Source: Thermoplasmata archaeon
GTDB taxonomy: Archaea; Thermoplasmatota; Thermoplasmata; Lutacidiplasmatales; UBA184
NCBI GenBank assembly: GCA_035532555.1
Contig: DATKQS010000006.1
Coordinates: 73,380-126,327, forward strand
Direction: 5' to 3'
DNA length: 52,948 nt
Shown here: positions 1 through 8,386 of the stretch, piece by piece
Numbering within the stretch: position 1 is the first letter of the stretch
Layout: each line of letters begins with the position of its first letter
Notes under the pieces: generated by a model
The model's database searches: none
Told to the model about the DNA's origin: nothing
The model's input: the letters and a program-made list of their open reading frames with translations, nothing else
Program-made: the position numbers and the translations under genes

Positions 1-1
1 G

Positions 2-820
2 TTGTCGCACCTCGACACGCTCGCGGCGACGAGCTACTTCGCCATGGGCGCGGACTACGCCTTCGAGACCAAGAACGGGGCGACCTTCCCCGGGCTCTAC
101 GCGACCCTCGCGGACGCCTACCAGCACGCCTTCCGCACCCAGCCCGAGATGTTCGGATCGATCGCCATCAAGAACCATGCGAACGCCGCGCTCAACCCGC
201 ATGCTCAGTTCCGCAAGCCGATCTCCCTCGACGTCTACCTCAACTCCCCGGTCATCGCCTCGCCCTTGCGCCTGTACGACTGCTGCCCGTTCTCCGATGG
301 CGCCGCGGCGGTGGTGGTCGCGGCCCGGGAGTTCGTCCGGACGCCGAAGACCGAGCCGCTCGTCATCCGGGCCAGCGCCCGCTCCGGATCGATCGGCGAC
401 ATGCACGATCGGCCGGACCTCCTCGGACTCCCCGCGACCCGCACCGCCTCCCAGAAGGCGTTCCGCCAGGCGAAGATGGAGCCGAAGGATATTGACTTCC
501 TGGAGGTCCACGACTGCTTCACGATCGCCGAGGCCCTTGCGCTCGAGGATCTCGGATTCTACCCCCGGGGGACCGCGGCCCGCGAATCCCTCGAGGGATC
601 CACGGCGTTGCACGGGCGACTTCCCGTGAACCCCTCCGGCGGCCTGAAGGCGAAGGGGCACCCCGTCAGCGCGACCGGGGCGGGCCAGGTCGTCGAGATC
701 TTCGAGCAGTTCAATGGGCTCGCGGGCGCACGGGCCGTCCCGAAGACCGACACCGCCCTCGCGCACAACGTCGGAGCCACGGGAAGTTCCTGCTCGGTCC
801 ACATCTTCTCGCGGCGCTGA
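2..820 (+). CDS. Thiolase (SCP2-type acetyl-CoA C-acyltransferase), C-terminal part, cut by window edge
   Basis: Thiolytic cleavage or Claisen condensation of acyl-CoA, the last step of beta-oxidation or the first of the mevalonate route. About 272 residues are visible. Coding runs to the first base, so the first TTG is not a credible start, and the N-terminal half with the nucleophilic Cys lies outside. Seen: EVHDCF (H170 in visible numbering), the GHPVSATG motif with H220, and a C-terminal GSSCS with C264, all typical of the thiolase C-terminal lobe of the SCP2 branch. It is followed directly by a DUF35 OB-fold protein, the known partner of archaeal thiolases in thiolase/HMG-CoA synthase complexes. 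Here the next gene is an acyl-CoA ligase and no HMG-CoA synthase is visible, so a degradative role is as likely. Family sure; exact substrate unknown. Confidence 0.88.
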   Translation: MSHLDTLAATSYFAMGADYAFETKNGATFPGLYATLADAYQHAFRTQPEMFGSIAIKNHANAALNPHAQFRKPISLDVYLNSPVIASPLRLYDCCPFSDGAAAVVVAAREFVRTPKTEPLVIRASARSGSIGDMHDRPDLLGLPATRTASQKAFRQAKMEPKDIDFLEVHDCFTIAEALALEDLGFYPRGTAARESLEGSTALHGRLPVNPSGGLKAKGHPVSATGAGQVVEIFEQFNGLAGARAVPKTDTALAHNVGATGSSCSVHIFSRR

Positions 821-1241
821 AGGAGCGATCGATACGACCGATTCCTCCGAACCGACCGCGTCTCACTCGATCGCGGACTACGTCCGGGCCTACGAGGAAG
901 AGCATCGGTTGCGAGGCTACCGCTGCCCGAACTGCCAATTCGTGACGGCGACCTGGTCGCTCGCCTGCCCCCGATGCGGAGCGGCCCGGCTCGGCGAGAT
1001 CGATCTCTCGGGCCGGGGGCGGGTCGTCGCGCACACGGTTCAGAACGTGCCGGGGGACGAGTTCCTGAACGAGGCCCCGTATGCCTACGTTATCGTCGAG
1101 CTGGAGGAGGGAGGCCGGATCACGGGATGGATGCCGACGGTCCGCCGGGAGGAGGACCTGGCGATCGGCGATCACGTCCGCTTCTCCGGCAGCTACAAGC
1201 CGGGAGTGCAGTTCGTCAAGGACGAGCCGCGCGCGGAGTAG
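714..1241 (+). CDS. DUF35 OB-fold/zinc-ribbon acyl-CoA-associated protein
   Basis: Small partner protein of archaeal thiolases. DUF35 proteins carry a rubredoxin-like zinc ribbon followed by an OB fold and are thought to channel or bind CoA intermediates. Seen: an N-terminal helix, then CPNC and CPRC forming a four-Cys zinc site, then an OB-like beta domain ending in FSGSYKPGVQF. The start is uncertain. The only ATG in frame before the domain is 714, which overlaps the thiolase by 107 nt and gives a non-family tail that merely reads the thiolase in another frame. The next in-frame start codon, TTG at 909, would remove the conserved helix. A GAAGGAG sequence at 819-825 lies just before an ATC at 828, so a non-canonical start near there is possible. 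The stop at 1241 sits 11 nt before the ligase start. Confidence 0.8.
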   Translation: MGSRAHGPSRRPTPPSRTTSEPREVPARSTSSRGAEGAIDTTDSSEPTASHSIADYVRAYEEEHRLRGYRCPNCQFVTATWSLACPRCGAARLGEIDLSGRGRVVAHTVQNVPGDEFLNEAPYAYVIVELEEGGRITGWMPTVRREEDLAIGDHVRFSGSYKPGVQFVKDEPRAE

Positions 1242-1252
1242 GAGTTCGATCG

Positions 1253-2965
1253 GTGAGCGCACCCCCTTCCACGGATCCCGCGCGACCCTGGCTGGGCCAG
1301 TACCCGCCGAAGGTTCCGGCCCATGTCCCGATCCCGCCGGGGACGCTGCAGGCCGTGATCGGCGAGTCCATGCGCAATCTTCCGGACCACACGGCCCTGA
1401 TCTACTACGGTCGGAGATGGACGTACCGGCAGCTCGACCAGGAGAGCGCCCGGTTCGCTGCGAGCCTTCGGCGGGAGGGGGTCCGTCCCGGAGATCGCGT
1501 TGCGCTGTACCTTCCGAACTGCCCAGCCTATCCGATCGCGTTCCTGGGGGTGCTCCGGGCCGGGGCGATCGTCGTCCAGGTCAGCGCGCTGTACTTCGGG
1601 GACGATCTCGTCGCGCTGCTGAAGGACTCCCAGCCGAAGGCGGTCGTCACGCTCGAGATCCTCTACCCGAACTTGGAACGGATCCGGGGCGCCTTCTTCG
1701 CGCCGGTAGTGTACGTGGCTCGCCTGCGCGAATTCTATCCGGCCCGGACTCGCCCGTTCGTGAACATGGTCCTCCGCCGCCAGGGACGCGACACGAGGGT
1801 TCCCCACGGGCCGGAGATCCGCCTTTGGGGCAAGGTCGTCCGGACCCCGGGAACGATCGACGATCACGTCTGCGATCCGGCGACGACCGTGGCGGTGTTC
1901 CAATACACCGGAGGCACCACCGGGCTCGCCAAGGCGGCGATGCTCACACATCGCAACCTCCTGGCGAACATCACCCAACTGAACACGTGGAACACCCTCC
2001 GCGACTCCGGCCACGAAACGATCCTCGCCTCGATCCCGTTCTTCCACATCTACGGACTGACCGTGGCGCTCCTCCTCGGTCTGGTCGATGGGGACGCGGT
2101 GCTCATCCAGACACGGCCGGACATCCCCGAGGCGCTCAAGCTCATCGACCGGTATCAGCCGACTCAACTTCCCGGGGTCCCCGCGCTGTACATGGGCCTG
2201 ATCCGGTTCCCCGACATCGGCAAGTTCCACCTGCACTCGATCAAGTTCTGCATGAGCGGCTCGGCCCCGCTCCCGGTCGAGGTCATGCGCCGCTTCGAAG
2301 CGCTGACAGGGGCCCGGCTCATCGAGGGGTACGGCCTCAGCGAGGCGTCGCCGGCGACCCACGCGAATCCCGTGGAGGGCGCGCGGAGAGCCGGCTCGAT
2401 CGGTCTGCCCCTTCCCGACACCGATCAGCGGATCGTGGATCTCGAGACCGGGAAGAACGATGTGGCCCCCGGTGAGGTGGGCGAACTGTGCGTGCGCGGC
2501 CCGCAGGTGATGGCGGGCTACTTCCACAGCGCCGCCGACACGAGCGCCGCGCTCGTCGACGGCTGGCTCCACACGGGGGACGTCGCGCGGATCGACGCGG
2601 ACGGCTGGGCCTACATCGTCGATCGCAAGAAGGACATGATCAACGTCGGTGGATTCAAGGTCTACCCGCGGGAGGTCGAAGAAATCCTCTTCCAACACGC
2701 GGCGGTCGCGGACGTCGCCGTGGTCGGGGTCCCCGATGCCGAGCATGGGGAGGTGGTCCGCGCCTACGTGGTCCTCAAGCCCGGTGCGAGCGCTACGGCG
2801 CCGGAGCTGATCGACTTCGTCCGCGAGCGGCTCGCGCACTACAAGGCGCCCCGCTCGATCGAGTTCCGCTCGGAGCTTCCCCGCAGCGGGATCCAGAAGG
2901 TGCTCCGGCGTGTCCTGCACGCGGAAGCGATCGCGAAAGCGACGGCTACAAGCCCCGGCCCATGA
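1253..2965 (+). CDS. Long/medium-chain acyl-CoA synthetase (AMP-forming)
   Basis: Activates a carboxylic acid to acyl-CoA using ATP via an acyl-adenylate, feeding the beta-oxidation enzymes around it. The 570-residue length is normal for the ANL superfamily. Seen: the phosphate-binding YTGGTTG around residues 218-224, the GYGLSEASP motif, the WLHTGD and IVDRKKDMI hinge region with the GGFKVYPREVE motif, and a C-terminal SGIQKVLRR carrying the adenylation lysine. GTG at 1253 is chosen because TAGGAG ends 8 nt upstream; longer in-frame coding just shadows the DUF35 gene. Its 3' end overlaps the convergent acyl-CoA dehydrogenase by 20 nt. Chain length cannot be read from the sequence; a phenylacetate- or branched-acid ligase is possible. 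Confidence 0.92.
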   Translation: MSAPPSTDPARPWLGQYPPKVPAHVPIPPGTLQAVIGESMRNLPDHTALIYYGRRWTYRQLDQESARFAASLRREGVRPGDRVALYLPNCPAYPIAFLGVLRAGAIVVQVSALYFGDDLVALLKDSQPKAVVTLEILYPNLERIRGAFFAPVVYVARLREFYPARTRPFVNMVLRRQGRDTRVPHGPEIRLWGKVVRTPGTIDDHVCDPATTVAVFQYTGGTTGLAKAAMLTHRNLLANITQLNTWNTLRDSGHETILASIPFFHIYGLTVALLLGLVDGDAVLIQTRPDIPEALKLIDRYQPTQLPGVPALYMGLIRFPDIGKFHLHSIKFCMSGSAPLPVEVMRRFEALTGARLIEGYGLSEASPATHANPVEGARRAGSIGLPLPDTDQRIVDLETGKNDVAPGEVGELCVRGPQVMAGYFHSAADTSAALVDGWLHTGDVARIDADGWAYIVDRKKDMINVGGFKVYPREVEEILFQHAAVADVAVVGVPDAEHGEVVRAYVVLKPGASATAPELIDFVRERLAHYKAPRSIEFRSELPRSGIQKVLRRVLHAEAIAKATATSPGP

Positions 2966-4139
2966 GATCGCGCGAGATCACGAGCCGCTGGATCTCGTTC
3001 GTCCCCTCGAAGATCTCGCTGATGCGCGCATCCCGGTAGGCGCGCTCGATCGGCGTGCCGCGGATGTACCCCAAGCCCCCGTGGATCTGGAGCGCCTCGT
3101 CGATCACGTCCGCGGCCCACTCCGACGCGAGGCACTTGACGATCGCCGCCTCGCGCGTCTTCTCCAATCGCTCGAGGTGGCTCCACGCCTTCGGGTTCGT
3201 CCCGAGGCGGTCCTGGCGCGCGGCGGCGTGGTAGACCATGTAGCGGAGCGCGTGGATGTGCATCGCCATGTCGGCGAGCTTGAACTGGATGACCTCGTAC
3301 TCGCTGATGGGCAGTCCGAACTGGGTCCGGTTCTTGGCGAACTCCATCGCCTGGGTCGTGGCCGCCTGCATGCCGCCCAGCGAGGCGGCCCCGAGCGAGA
3401 CCCGGCCGACGTCGAGGGCGGTCATCGCCACGTGGAATCCCTTGCCGACCTCCCCGAGGACGTTCTCGGGGCCGACCTCGACGTGATCGAGGATGAGCTC
3501 CGCGGTGGAGGTGCCGTGCAGGCCCATTTTCTTCTCGCATCGCCCCACTCGGAACCCCGGCGAGTTCGTGTCCACGAGGAAGGCGCTCACTCCGCCGTTC
3601 GGGCCGAGCTTCGCGTTGTTCGCGGCCATCACGATGATGGTGTCGGCCTCCCGGCCGTTCGTGCAGTAGAGCTTCGTTCCCGTGATGCGCCAGCGATCTC
3701 CCGCCGCCTCCGCGATCGTGTGGACGGCGCCGGAGTCCGAGCCGGATCCGGGCTCGGTGAGGGCGAAGGCGAGCAGCTTCTCCCCTTTCGCGGCGGGCAC
3801 GAGCCAGCGCTTCTTCTGGGCTTCCGTCCCGTAGTACAGAAGCGGGGTCGTGCCGAGCGACGTGTGGGCCCCGAGGATGGTGCCGTGGGACGCGTCGACC
3901 CGGCCCATCTCTTCGAGCAGGATGCAGTATCCGACCTTGCCGAGACCGAGGCCGCCGTACTCCTCGGGGATCGGGACCCCGAAGAACCCCTCCTCCTGCA
4001 TTCGGCGGACCGTCGCGCGCGGGAACTCCTCCTTCTCGTCCATCTCGACCAGGATCGGGGCGACCTCGCGCTCAAGGAAGGAGCGGACGGCCGTGCGGAA
4101 CGCCTCCTGGTCGGCGGTGAACGAGAACTCGAACGGCAT
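2946..4139 (-). CDS. Acyl-CoA dehydrogenase (first of three)
   Basis: FAD enzyme introducing the alpha-beta double bond in acyl-CoA and passing electrons to ETF, encoded further along the window. It has 397 residues, the usual size. Seen: N-terminal helical domain, FALTEPGSGSD FAD/substrate motif, the middle beta domain, FAKNRTQFG (the R-x-Q-F-G signature), and the C-terminal FEGTNEIQR with E378 at the position of the catalytic base in short- and medium-chain enzymes. It lies 2 nt downstream of the enoyl-CoA hydratase on the same strand, so the two are probably one transcript carrying steps 1 and 2 of beta-oxidation. Substrate chain length is not determinable; butyryl- or isovaleryl-type enzymes would look the same here. 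Confidence 0.94.
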   Translation of the reverse strand: MPFEFSFTADQEAFRTAVRSFLEREVAPILVEMDEKEEFPRATVRRMQEEGFFGVPIPEEYGGLGLGKVGYCILLEEMGRVDASHGTILGAHTSLGTTPLLYYGTEAQKKRWLVPAAKGEKLLAFALTEPGSGSDSGAVHTIAEAAGDRWRITGTKLYCTNGREADTIIVMAANNAKLGPNGGVSAFLVDTNSPGFRVGRCEKKMGLHGTSTAELILDHVEVGPENVLGEVGKGFHVAMTALDVGRVSLGAASLGGMQAATTQAMEFAKNRTQFGLPISEYEVIQFKLADMAMHIHALRYMVYHAAARQDRLGTNPKAWSHLERLEKTREAAIVKCLASEWAADVIDEALQIHGGLGYIRGTPIERAYRDARISEIFEGTNEIQRLVISRDLMGRGL

Positions 4140-4141
4140 CG

Positions 4142-4927
4142 CTAGGCTCCCCGGAACTTCGGCGGTCGATGTTCAACGAAGGCGGCAATCCCCTCTCCGA
4201 GGTCCTCGCTCGGCAGCACCTCGGTCTCGAACAGCTTCGTCTCGAGCTCGATCCCCTCGGAGAGCGAACGCTCTCGTCCTTCGTTGATCGCGCGCTTCGA
4301 GGCCTGAACGGCCTTCGGTGCCTTCTGGGCGATGGTGTGCGCGAGGTCGCGGGCGGCGCGCAGCTCCTGCCCCGCCGGAACGACCTTGTTCACCAACCCC
4401 AGTCGGAGCGCCTCGGCGGCCGAGATCATCGTTCCGGTGAAAATGAGCTCCTTGGACTTCGCCGATCCCAGGAGACGGGAGAGGCGCTGCGTGCCCCCGT
4501 ACGCGGGCATGAGACCGAAGTTGACCTCGGGAGCCCCGAGCTTCGCGGACTCTCCCGCGACCCGGAGATCGCAGGCGAGTGCGAGCTCGAGGCCGCCTCC
4601 GAGCGCCAGACCGTTGATCGCGGCGATCACGGGCACGCGGAGCCCCGCGATGCGGCCGAAGAGGTCGTGGCCCTTACGGACGATCTCCACCGCCCGGTCG
4701 AGACCGAGCGTCGCCATCTCTTTCAGGTCGGCACCCGCACTGAAGAACTGGCCGTCCCCCGTCAGGATCAGGGCGCGCGCGTTCGCGTTTGCGGCGAGTT
4801 CCCGGATCTGTGCGTCGAGCTCGCTCAGGAGCGACGTGCTCAGGGCGTTGACCGGCGGGTGCTTGAGAATCAACAGCTCGACCCCGTCTTCCTCGCTCTT
4901 CTTCCCGACTAGGCCCGTGGCTGCCAT
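4142..4927 (-). CDS. Enoyl-CoA hydratase (crotonase family)
   Basis: Hydrates trans-2-enoyl-CoA to 3-hydroxyacyl-CoA. It has 261 residues, as usual. Seen: oxyanion-hole segments SAGADLKE (around 63-70) and LALGGGLELA, plus both catalytic glutamates. E114 (in GGGLE) and E134 (in APEV) have the 20-residue spacing of Glu144 and Glu164 in rat enoyl-CoA hydratase, so real hydratase rather than only isomerase activity is expected. ATG at 4927 opens the minus-strand unit that continues into the acyl-CoA dehydrogenase 2 nt later. A weak AT-rich box (TTATTTGG on the minus strand) sits about 25-35 nt upstream. The gene diverges from bud32. No 3-hydroxyacyl-CoA dehydrogenase is present in the window, so the pathway is completed elsewhere. 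Confidence 0.94.
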   Translation of the reverse strand: MAATGLVGKKSEEDGVELLILKHPPVNALSTSLLSELDAQIRELAANANARALILTGDGQFFSAGADLKEMATLGLDRAVEIVRKGHDLFGRIAGLRVPVIAAINGLALGGGLELALACDLRVAGESAKLGAPEVNFGLMPAYGGTQRLSRLLGSAKSKELIFTGTMISAAEALRLGLVNKVVPAGQELRAARDLAHTIAQKAPKAVQASKRAINEGRERSLSEGIELETKLFETEVLPSEDLGEGIAAFVEHRPPKFRGA

Positions 4928-4984
4928 CTTCCGACCTCCTCCGGTCGAGGTCCGGTTGCCAAATAACGCATCCTCCTGCTCCGC

Positions 4985-5004
4985 GCGACGGCGCGCGCCG
5001 TCGC
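4985..5004. repeat. Perfect 20-bp GC palindrome between divergent genes
   Basis: Each 10-nt half, GCGACGGCGC, is the exact reverse complement of the other, with no spacer. It lies in the 195-bp region between the divergent enoyl-CoA hydratase and bud32 genes. It could be an operator for a dimeric regulator or a DNA cruciform. Function is inferred from position only. Confidence 0.6.
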
Positions 5005-5122
5005 ACGGTCGACCATCGCACCCACCCGCGGGGCCACGCTATAGTAGGCCTCCGACGTGGACCTCGCGTTCCGCCCGCCGTCGAACACCGGCCGCGGGAC
5101 TCGGACGAACGGAGAAGCGGAC

Positions 5123-5794
5123 GTGGGCAAGCCGAAGACGGACGACAGCTCTCCCGCGGCGGGCCGAGTGGTCCACCGGGGAGCGGAGGCGACCCTGCGC
5201 GCGGTCGATTGGTGGGGATTCCCGGCGATCGTGAAGGATCGTGAGGCCAAGGGGTATCGGCCCAAAGCGCTGGATGAGCGCCTGCGGCGCGAGAGAACCC
5301 GGACGGAGGCCCGGCTGCTCCTCGACGCTCGTCGCGCGGGAGTGCGCACGCCCATCGTCTATGACGTGGACGTGCTCCACCACCGGCTCGTTCTCGAGGA
5401 ACTTCCCGGACCGACCTTGAAGTCGATCCTAGAAGATCCAAACCTCGCGCCGACGCTCGTGCGCGGGGCCGTCCGGTCCTTGGGGATGGCGCTCGGCAAG
5501 CTGCACGCCGGCGGGATCTCCCACGGAGACCTGACGAGCTCCAACGTGCTCTACCCGGACGGCCCGGAAGCCCTGCCGGCGCTGCTCGATCTATCGATGG
5601 GTACGCGGAGCCCGGGGGTCGAGGAACTCGGCATCGATCTCCACCTCGTGGAAGAGGACCTGCGAGCGCTGAGCCCGGAGAGCGAGGCACTCACCCGCGC
5701 ATTCCACGAAGGATACGCGATCGGGAATCCGAACGGCCAGACCGCGGTCCGCACGCGAGCGAAAGAGATCCGGGGCCGGGTCCGGTATGCCTGA
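5123..5794 (+). CDS. bud32: Bud32/PRPK KEOPS-complex kinase-ATPase
   Basis: Atypical small RIO-like kinase of the KEOPS complex, which works with Kae1 in N6-threonylcarbamoyl-adenosine (t6A) modification of tRNA. It has 223 residues, typical of stand-alone Bud32. Seen: an N-terminal lobe with AIVKDREAKGYR and RRERTRTEARLL, the catalytic-loop SHGDLTSSN (H134, D136, N141) and a DLS metal motif with D156 in place of DFG. GTG at 5123 is chosen since GGAG at 5111-5114 is 8 nt upstream and the product then starts like other Bud32 proteins; an upstream GTG at 5057 would add 22 unconserved residues. In several archaea Bud32 is fused to Kae1; here it is separate and Kae1 is not in the window. Convergent with nnr. 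Confidence 0.9.
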   Translation: MGKPKTDDSSPAAGRVVHRGAEATLRAVDWWGFPAIVKDREAKGYRPKALDERLRRERTRTEARLLLDARRAGVRTPIVYDVDVLHHRLVLEELPGPTLKSILEDPNLAPTLVRGAVRSLGMALGKLHAGGISHGDLTSSNVLYPDGPEALPALLDLSMGTRSPGVEELGIDLHLVEEDLRALSPESEALTRAFHEGYAIGNPNGQTAVRTRAKEIRGRVRYA

Positions 5795-5803
5795 GCGGCG
5801 CGC

Positions 5804-7309
5804 TCAAGCCGCGCGCTCGATGCGGGAGAGCCCCCCGACGAGCGCGTGGGGGACCTCCTCGATGACGTCCGTGGCGACGAGCCCGAGGCCTTCCCGAGCC
5901 GCCGCGCGAATGCCGGCCTCGCCCACCCAGTAGCTCGCGAGCCGGGTGGCGTGCAGCGGGGAGACCCCCTGGGCGAGCAGGCTTCCCAGGACGCCTCCCA
6001 GAACGTCCCCGACGCCGCTGACCGTGGCGGCGGGATGATGGTGGTAGTTCTGGAACGTCCGGTCTCCATCGGTGAGAATGTCGGGGTCGCCCTTCACCAG
6101 GAGCACGATGCGCCGATCAAGCGCCGCGCGCCGGGCGTGCTCGATGCGCTCCGAGAGCGCCGCGTCGCTCGGACCGCTGAAGTATCGGCGGTACTCGCCG
6201 GCATTCGGGGTGGCGATCAGGCCCGGGCCGGGCTCGCCGATGGTCCCGGCCTTGGGAGAAGGCAGGGCACCGAGGGCGTCCGCGTCCACCACGAACGGCG
6301 TCGTCGCTCGCAGGTGCTCGAGCACCGCGGCGAGGGCGGCGACGGTCTCGGGATCTCGGCCCGCGCCCATCCCCATCACGATGGCCCGGGGGGGCGCGGT
6401 GCGGATGAACTCCAGGATCGCCGGAACGTCCGCGGGTCGGAAGTGATCGGTCCCGAAGGCGCGGACGACCAGGTTCGGGCTGAACGACTGCACCGCAAGC
6501 GCCGCGCTTCCCGGGGTGAGCACCGTGGCGCGCTCCGCGCCCGAGCGCAGCGCCGCGAGGCCGGCGAGCGCGGGAGCCCCGGCGTACGGCCCTCCACCGA
6601 TCACGATGACGCGGGCCGAGCGGCCGGCCTCCTGAACGGCCCCCCGGCTCCTCGGCAAGAAATAGAACTCGCCGGGCCCCGTGCGCAGCCAGGCGTCCGC
6701 CGGGATGCCGATGTCGCGGACGATGATCTCTCCGGAGTTCTCCGGGACCATGCTCTCCTTGAGGGCGGTGAGGGCTACGGTCCAGCGGGGGCGCAGGCCG
6801 TCCGGGCTCGAGATCCCCGTGGGCACGTCGATCGAGAGGATCGGCACACCACTCGCCTTCGCCTGCGCCACCGCCTCCCGGTACGGCGGACGCAACGGTC
6901 CGGTCTGCCCGGTACCGAGCAGCCCGTCGATCAGCATCGTCAGGTTCGCGAGCTCTTCCGGCCGCGGAAGCCGCAGATGGATCATGCCGCGGCGTTCGAT
7001 TCGCTCGAAGCACCGTCGGGATGCGCGCGAGCGGATCTCCGTCGCGGGCCGAACAAGCCAGGCCTCGGCTTGGTAGCCCCACTGGGAGAGGTAGTAGCCC
7101 GCGGCCATGGCATCTCCTCCGTTGTTGCCCATCCCTACGAGGATCCCGACCCGGGAGGGCGGGGCGGAGAGTCGACGCGCCGCCTCTTCGGCGACCGCGC
7201 GTCCCGCGTTCTCCATCAGGGCGTCGATGGGGACCCCGAGGGCGACCGCGTTCTCCTCGGCGACCGCCATCTCGAGCGAATCGATGCGGGGGGCGGCCGG
7301 GGCCGTCAT
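5804..7309 (-). CDS. nnr: Bifunctional NAD(P)H-hydrate repair enzyme Nnr (epimerase plus dehydratase)
   Basis: Repairs damaged NADHX/NADPHX: the N-terminal YjeF domain epimerises the hydrate and the C-terminal carbohydrate-kinase-like domain dehydrates it using ADP. It has 501 residues, the bifunctional length. Seen: epimerase motifs MENAGRA (32-38), GMGNNGGD (59-66), DGLLGTG and DVPTGIS with D161; dehydratase motifs GGGPYAGAPALAG, VDADAL, TPNAGEY, LLVKGDPD and SGVGDVLGG with the probable catalytic D435. The usual AGTGD reads SGVGD here, a conservative change. ATG at 7309 is only 6 nt after the aIF1A stop, so the two are co-transcribed from the aIF1A promoter. Confidence 0.95.
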   Translation of the reverse strand: MTAPAAPRIDSLEMAVAEENAVALGVPIDALMENAGRAVAEEAARRLSAPPSRVGILVGMGNNGGDAMAAGYYLSQWGYQAEAWLVRPATEIRSRASRRCFERIERRGMIHLRLPRPEELANLTMLIDGLLGTGQTGPLRPPYREAVAQAKASGVPILSIDVPTGISSPDGLRPRWTVALTALKESMVPENSGEIIVRDIGIPADAWLRTGPGEFYFLPRSRGAVQEAGRSARVIVIGGGPYAGAPALAGLAALRSGAERATVLTPGSAALAVQSFSPNLVVRAFGTDHFRPADVPAILEFIRTAPPRAIVMGMGAGRDPETVAALAAVLEHLRATTPFVVDADALGALPSPKAGTIGEPGPGLIATPNAGEYRRYFSGPSDAALSERIEHARRAALDRRIVLLVKGDPDILTDGDRTFQNYHHHPAATVSGVGDVLGGVLGSLLAQGVSPLHATRLASYWVGEAGIRAAAREGLGLVATDVIEEVPHALVGGLSRIERAA

Positions 7310-7315
7310 CCTGGT

Positions 7316-7756
7316 TCAGGTGGCCGTGGGCGGGACCGAGTCGGAGGGAGGTGCATCCGGCGCGCCGAACAGATCCATCGAGGCGGGCAGGAGCTTGCGG
7401 CGCGAGAGGTACTGCGCCTGGGTGCGGCTGTAGCGGAAGATGATGTCGGCCTTTCCTTCCTGGAATCCCCACGGGCGCACGACGAGGAGATCGCCCTCTC
7501 GGATCCACATCTTCTTCTTCATCTTCCCCGTGATGCGACCCATCCGCGAGATCGAGTCGTCGCACATGACCTGGATCCGCGCGGCTCCGAGCAGTCGGCT
7601 CGCGATGCCGAAGGATTCGCCCCGGCTCTTCCGAGGCAGCGGGAGTCGGCCGACGTCTTCGCCGCTTTCGACGAGCTCGACGGTGGCGGGAGCCGCTTCG
7701 GGTTCCGAGGGAGCCGGAGCTTCGTCGGAAGCGTCCGGCTTGGAGGGATCGGTCAC
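7316..7756 (-). CDS. Translation initiation factor aIF1A
   Basis: S1-like OB-fold factor binding the ribosomal A site during initiation, homologous to eIF1A and bacterial IF1. Seen: the conserved ARIQVMCDDS, MGRITGKMKKKMWIREGD and KADIIFRYSRTQ segments. It has 146 residues, longer than the usual 100-115. The extra part is an acidic, Pro/Ala-rich N-terminal tail of about 34 residues before VGRLPLPRK, where most archaeal proteins begin. No closer start codon exists, so the GTG at 7756 is used. It is supported by a TATA-like box about 24 nt upstream, giving a leaderless mRNA. First gene of an operon with nnr. Confidence 0.95.
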   Translation of the reverse strand: MTDPSKPDASDEAPAPSEPEAAPATVELVESGEDVGRLPLPRKSRGESFGIASRLLGAARIQVMCDDSISRMGRITGKMKKKMWIREGDLLVVRPWGFQEGKADIIFRYSRTQAQYLSRRKLLPASMDLFGAPDAPPSDSVPPTAT

Positions 7757-7776
7757 GCCCTAACGAGACGGGGTGG

Positions 7777-7784
7777 GTATGTAA
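7777..7784 (-). promoter_or_regulatory. TATA box for aIF1A-nnr
   Basis: Minus-strand TTACATAC centred about 24-25 nt before the GTG start of aIF1A, the distance expected between an archaeal TATA box and a transcription start that coincides with the initiation codon. Confidence 0.5.
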
Positions 7785-7858
7785 GTCCTCACGTCCGCTC
7801 TCCGGGGAGCGCGGATCGGCGGACCGAAGCCTTTAGTGCCGGGGCCGATGGGGGGAAC

Positions 7859-8386
7859 GTGGTCGTCCGTCTCGAGTCTCGCGCGTTCGCGGAGAGCGCC
7901 GTACGGGCGAGCCTCGCGCACATCCTATCGGAGACCGCGATCGCCTCGATCTCGACCGTCGCCCCCGGACACCGGGCGCACATCAACACCGCGTTCGTCG
8001 CCTACACGCCCGATCTCGAATTCTACTTCATCTCGGATCCGGCGTCCACGCACGCCCAGAACCTCCTCCGGAACCCGTCCATGGCCCTGACGATCTTTCG
8101 CTCGACGCAGCGCTGGGGCGGCAACGACCGGGGCGCGCAGCTGTTCGGAAAGGCGCATCGGGTCTCGGGCGCGGCGGCGAAGACCGCGAGCCGGGTCTAC
8201 GCGCGCCGGTTCCCCCGCTACGCGCAGTACCTGCGCGGGCGGACCCCGCAGGACCGGCTCCTCGCGGACGGATTGAGAACGCTCGCCTTCTTCCGCTTCG
8301 CTCCCGATCGCGTCCAGGTCTTGGACGAGGGGCGGTTCGGGGCCGCCACGTTCGCGAGCGCCTCGGTCCGCCGTACCCGACGCTAG
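7859..8386 (+). CDS. Pyridoxamine 5'-phosphate oxidase-like flavin/split-barrel protein
   Basis: Split beta-barrel protein of the PNPOx/general-stress FMN-binding superfamily, 175 residues. Seen: AIASISTVAPGHRAHINTAF followed by YFISDPASTHAQNLLRNP and MALTIF, the pattern of PNPOx-like proteins in which the first strands contact FMN, then a C-terminal RFAPDRVQVLD strand. GTG at 7859 is the only start giving the complete barrel; an AT-rich CTTTAG about 25 nt upstream suits a leaderless start. It overlaps the convergent amidohydrolase by 4 nt. Substrate unknown: members reduce or bind flavin, F420, haem or biliverdin. True pyridoxine oxidase is unlikely because the protein is short and the PLP-binding C-terminal motif is not evident. 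Confidence 0.72.
   Translation: MVVRLESRAFAESAVRASLAHILSETAIASISTVAPGHRAHINTAFVAYTPDLEFYFISDPASTHAQNLLRNPSMALTIFRSTQRWGGNDRGAQLFGKAHRVSGAAAKTASRVYARRFPRYAQYLRGRTPQDRLLADGLRTLAFFRFAPDRVQVLDEGRFGAATFASASVRRTRR

Noticed and set aside
1193-2920. A 575-codon minus-strand open frame opposite the acyl-CoA synthetase
   Set aside because: Shadow of the ligase; low-complexity charged sequence.
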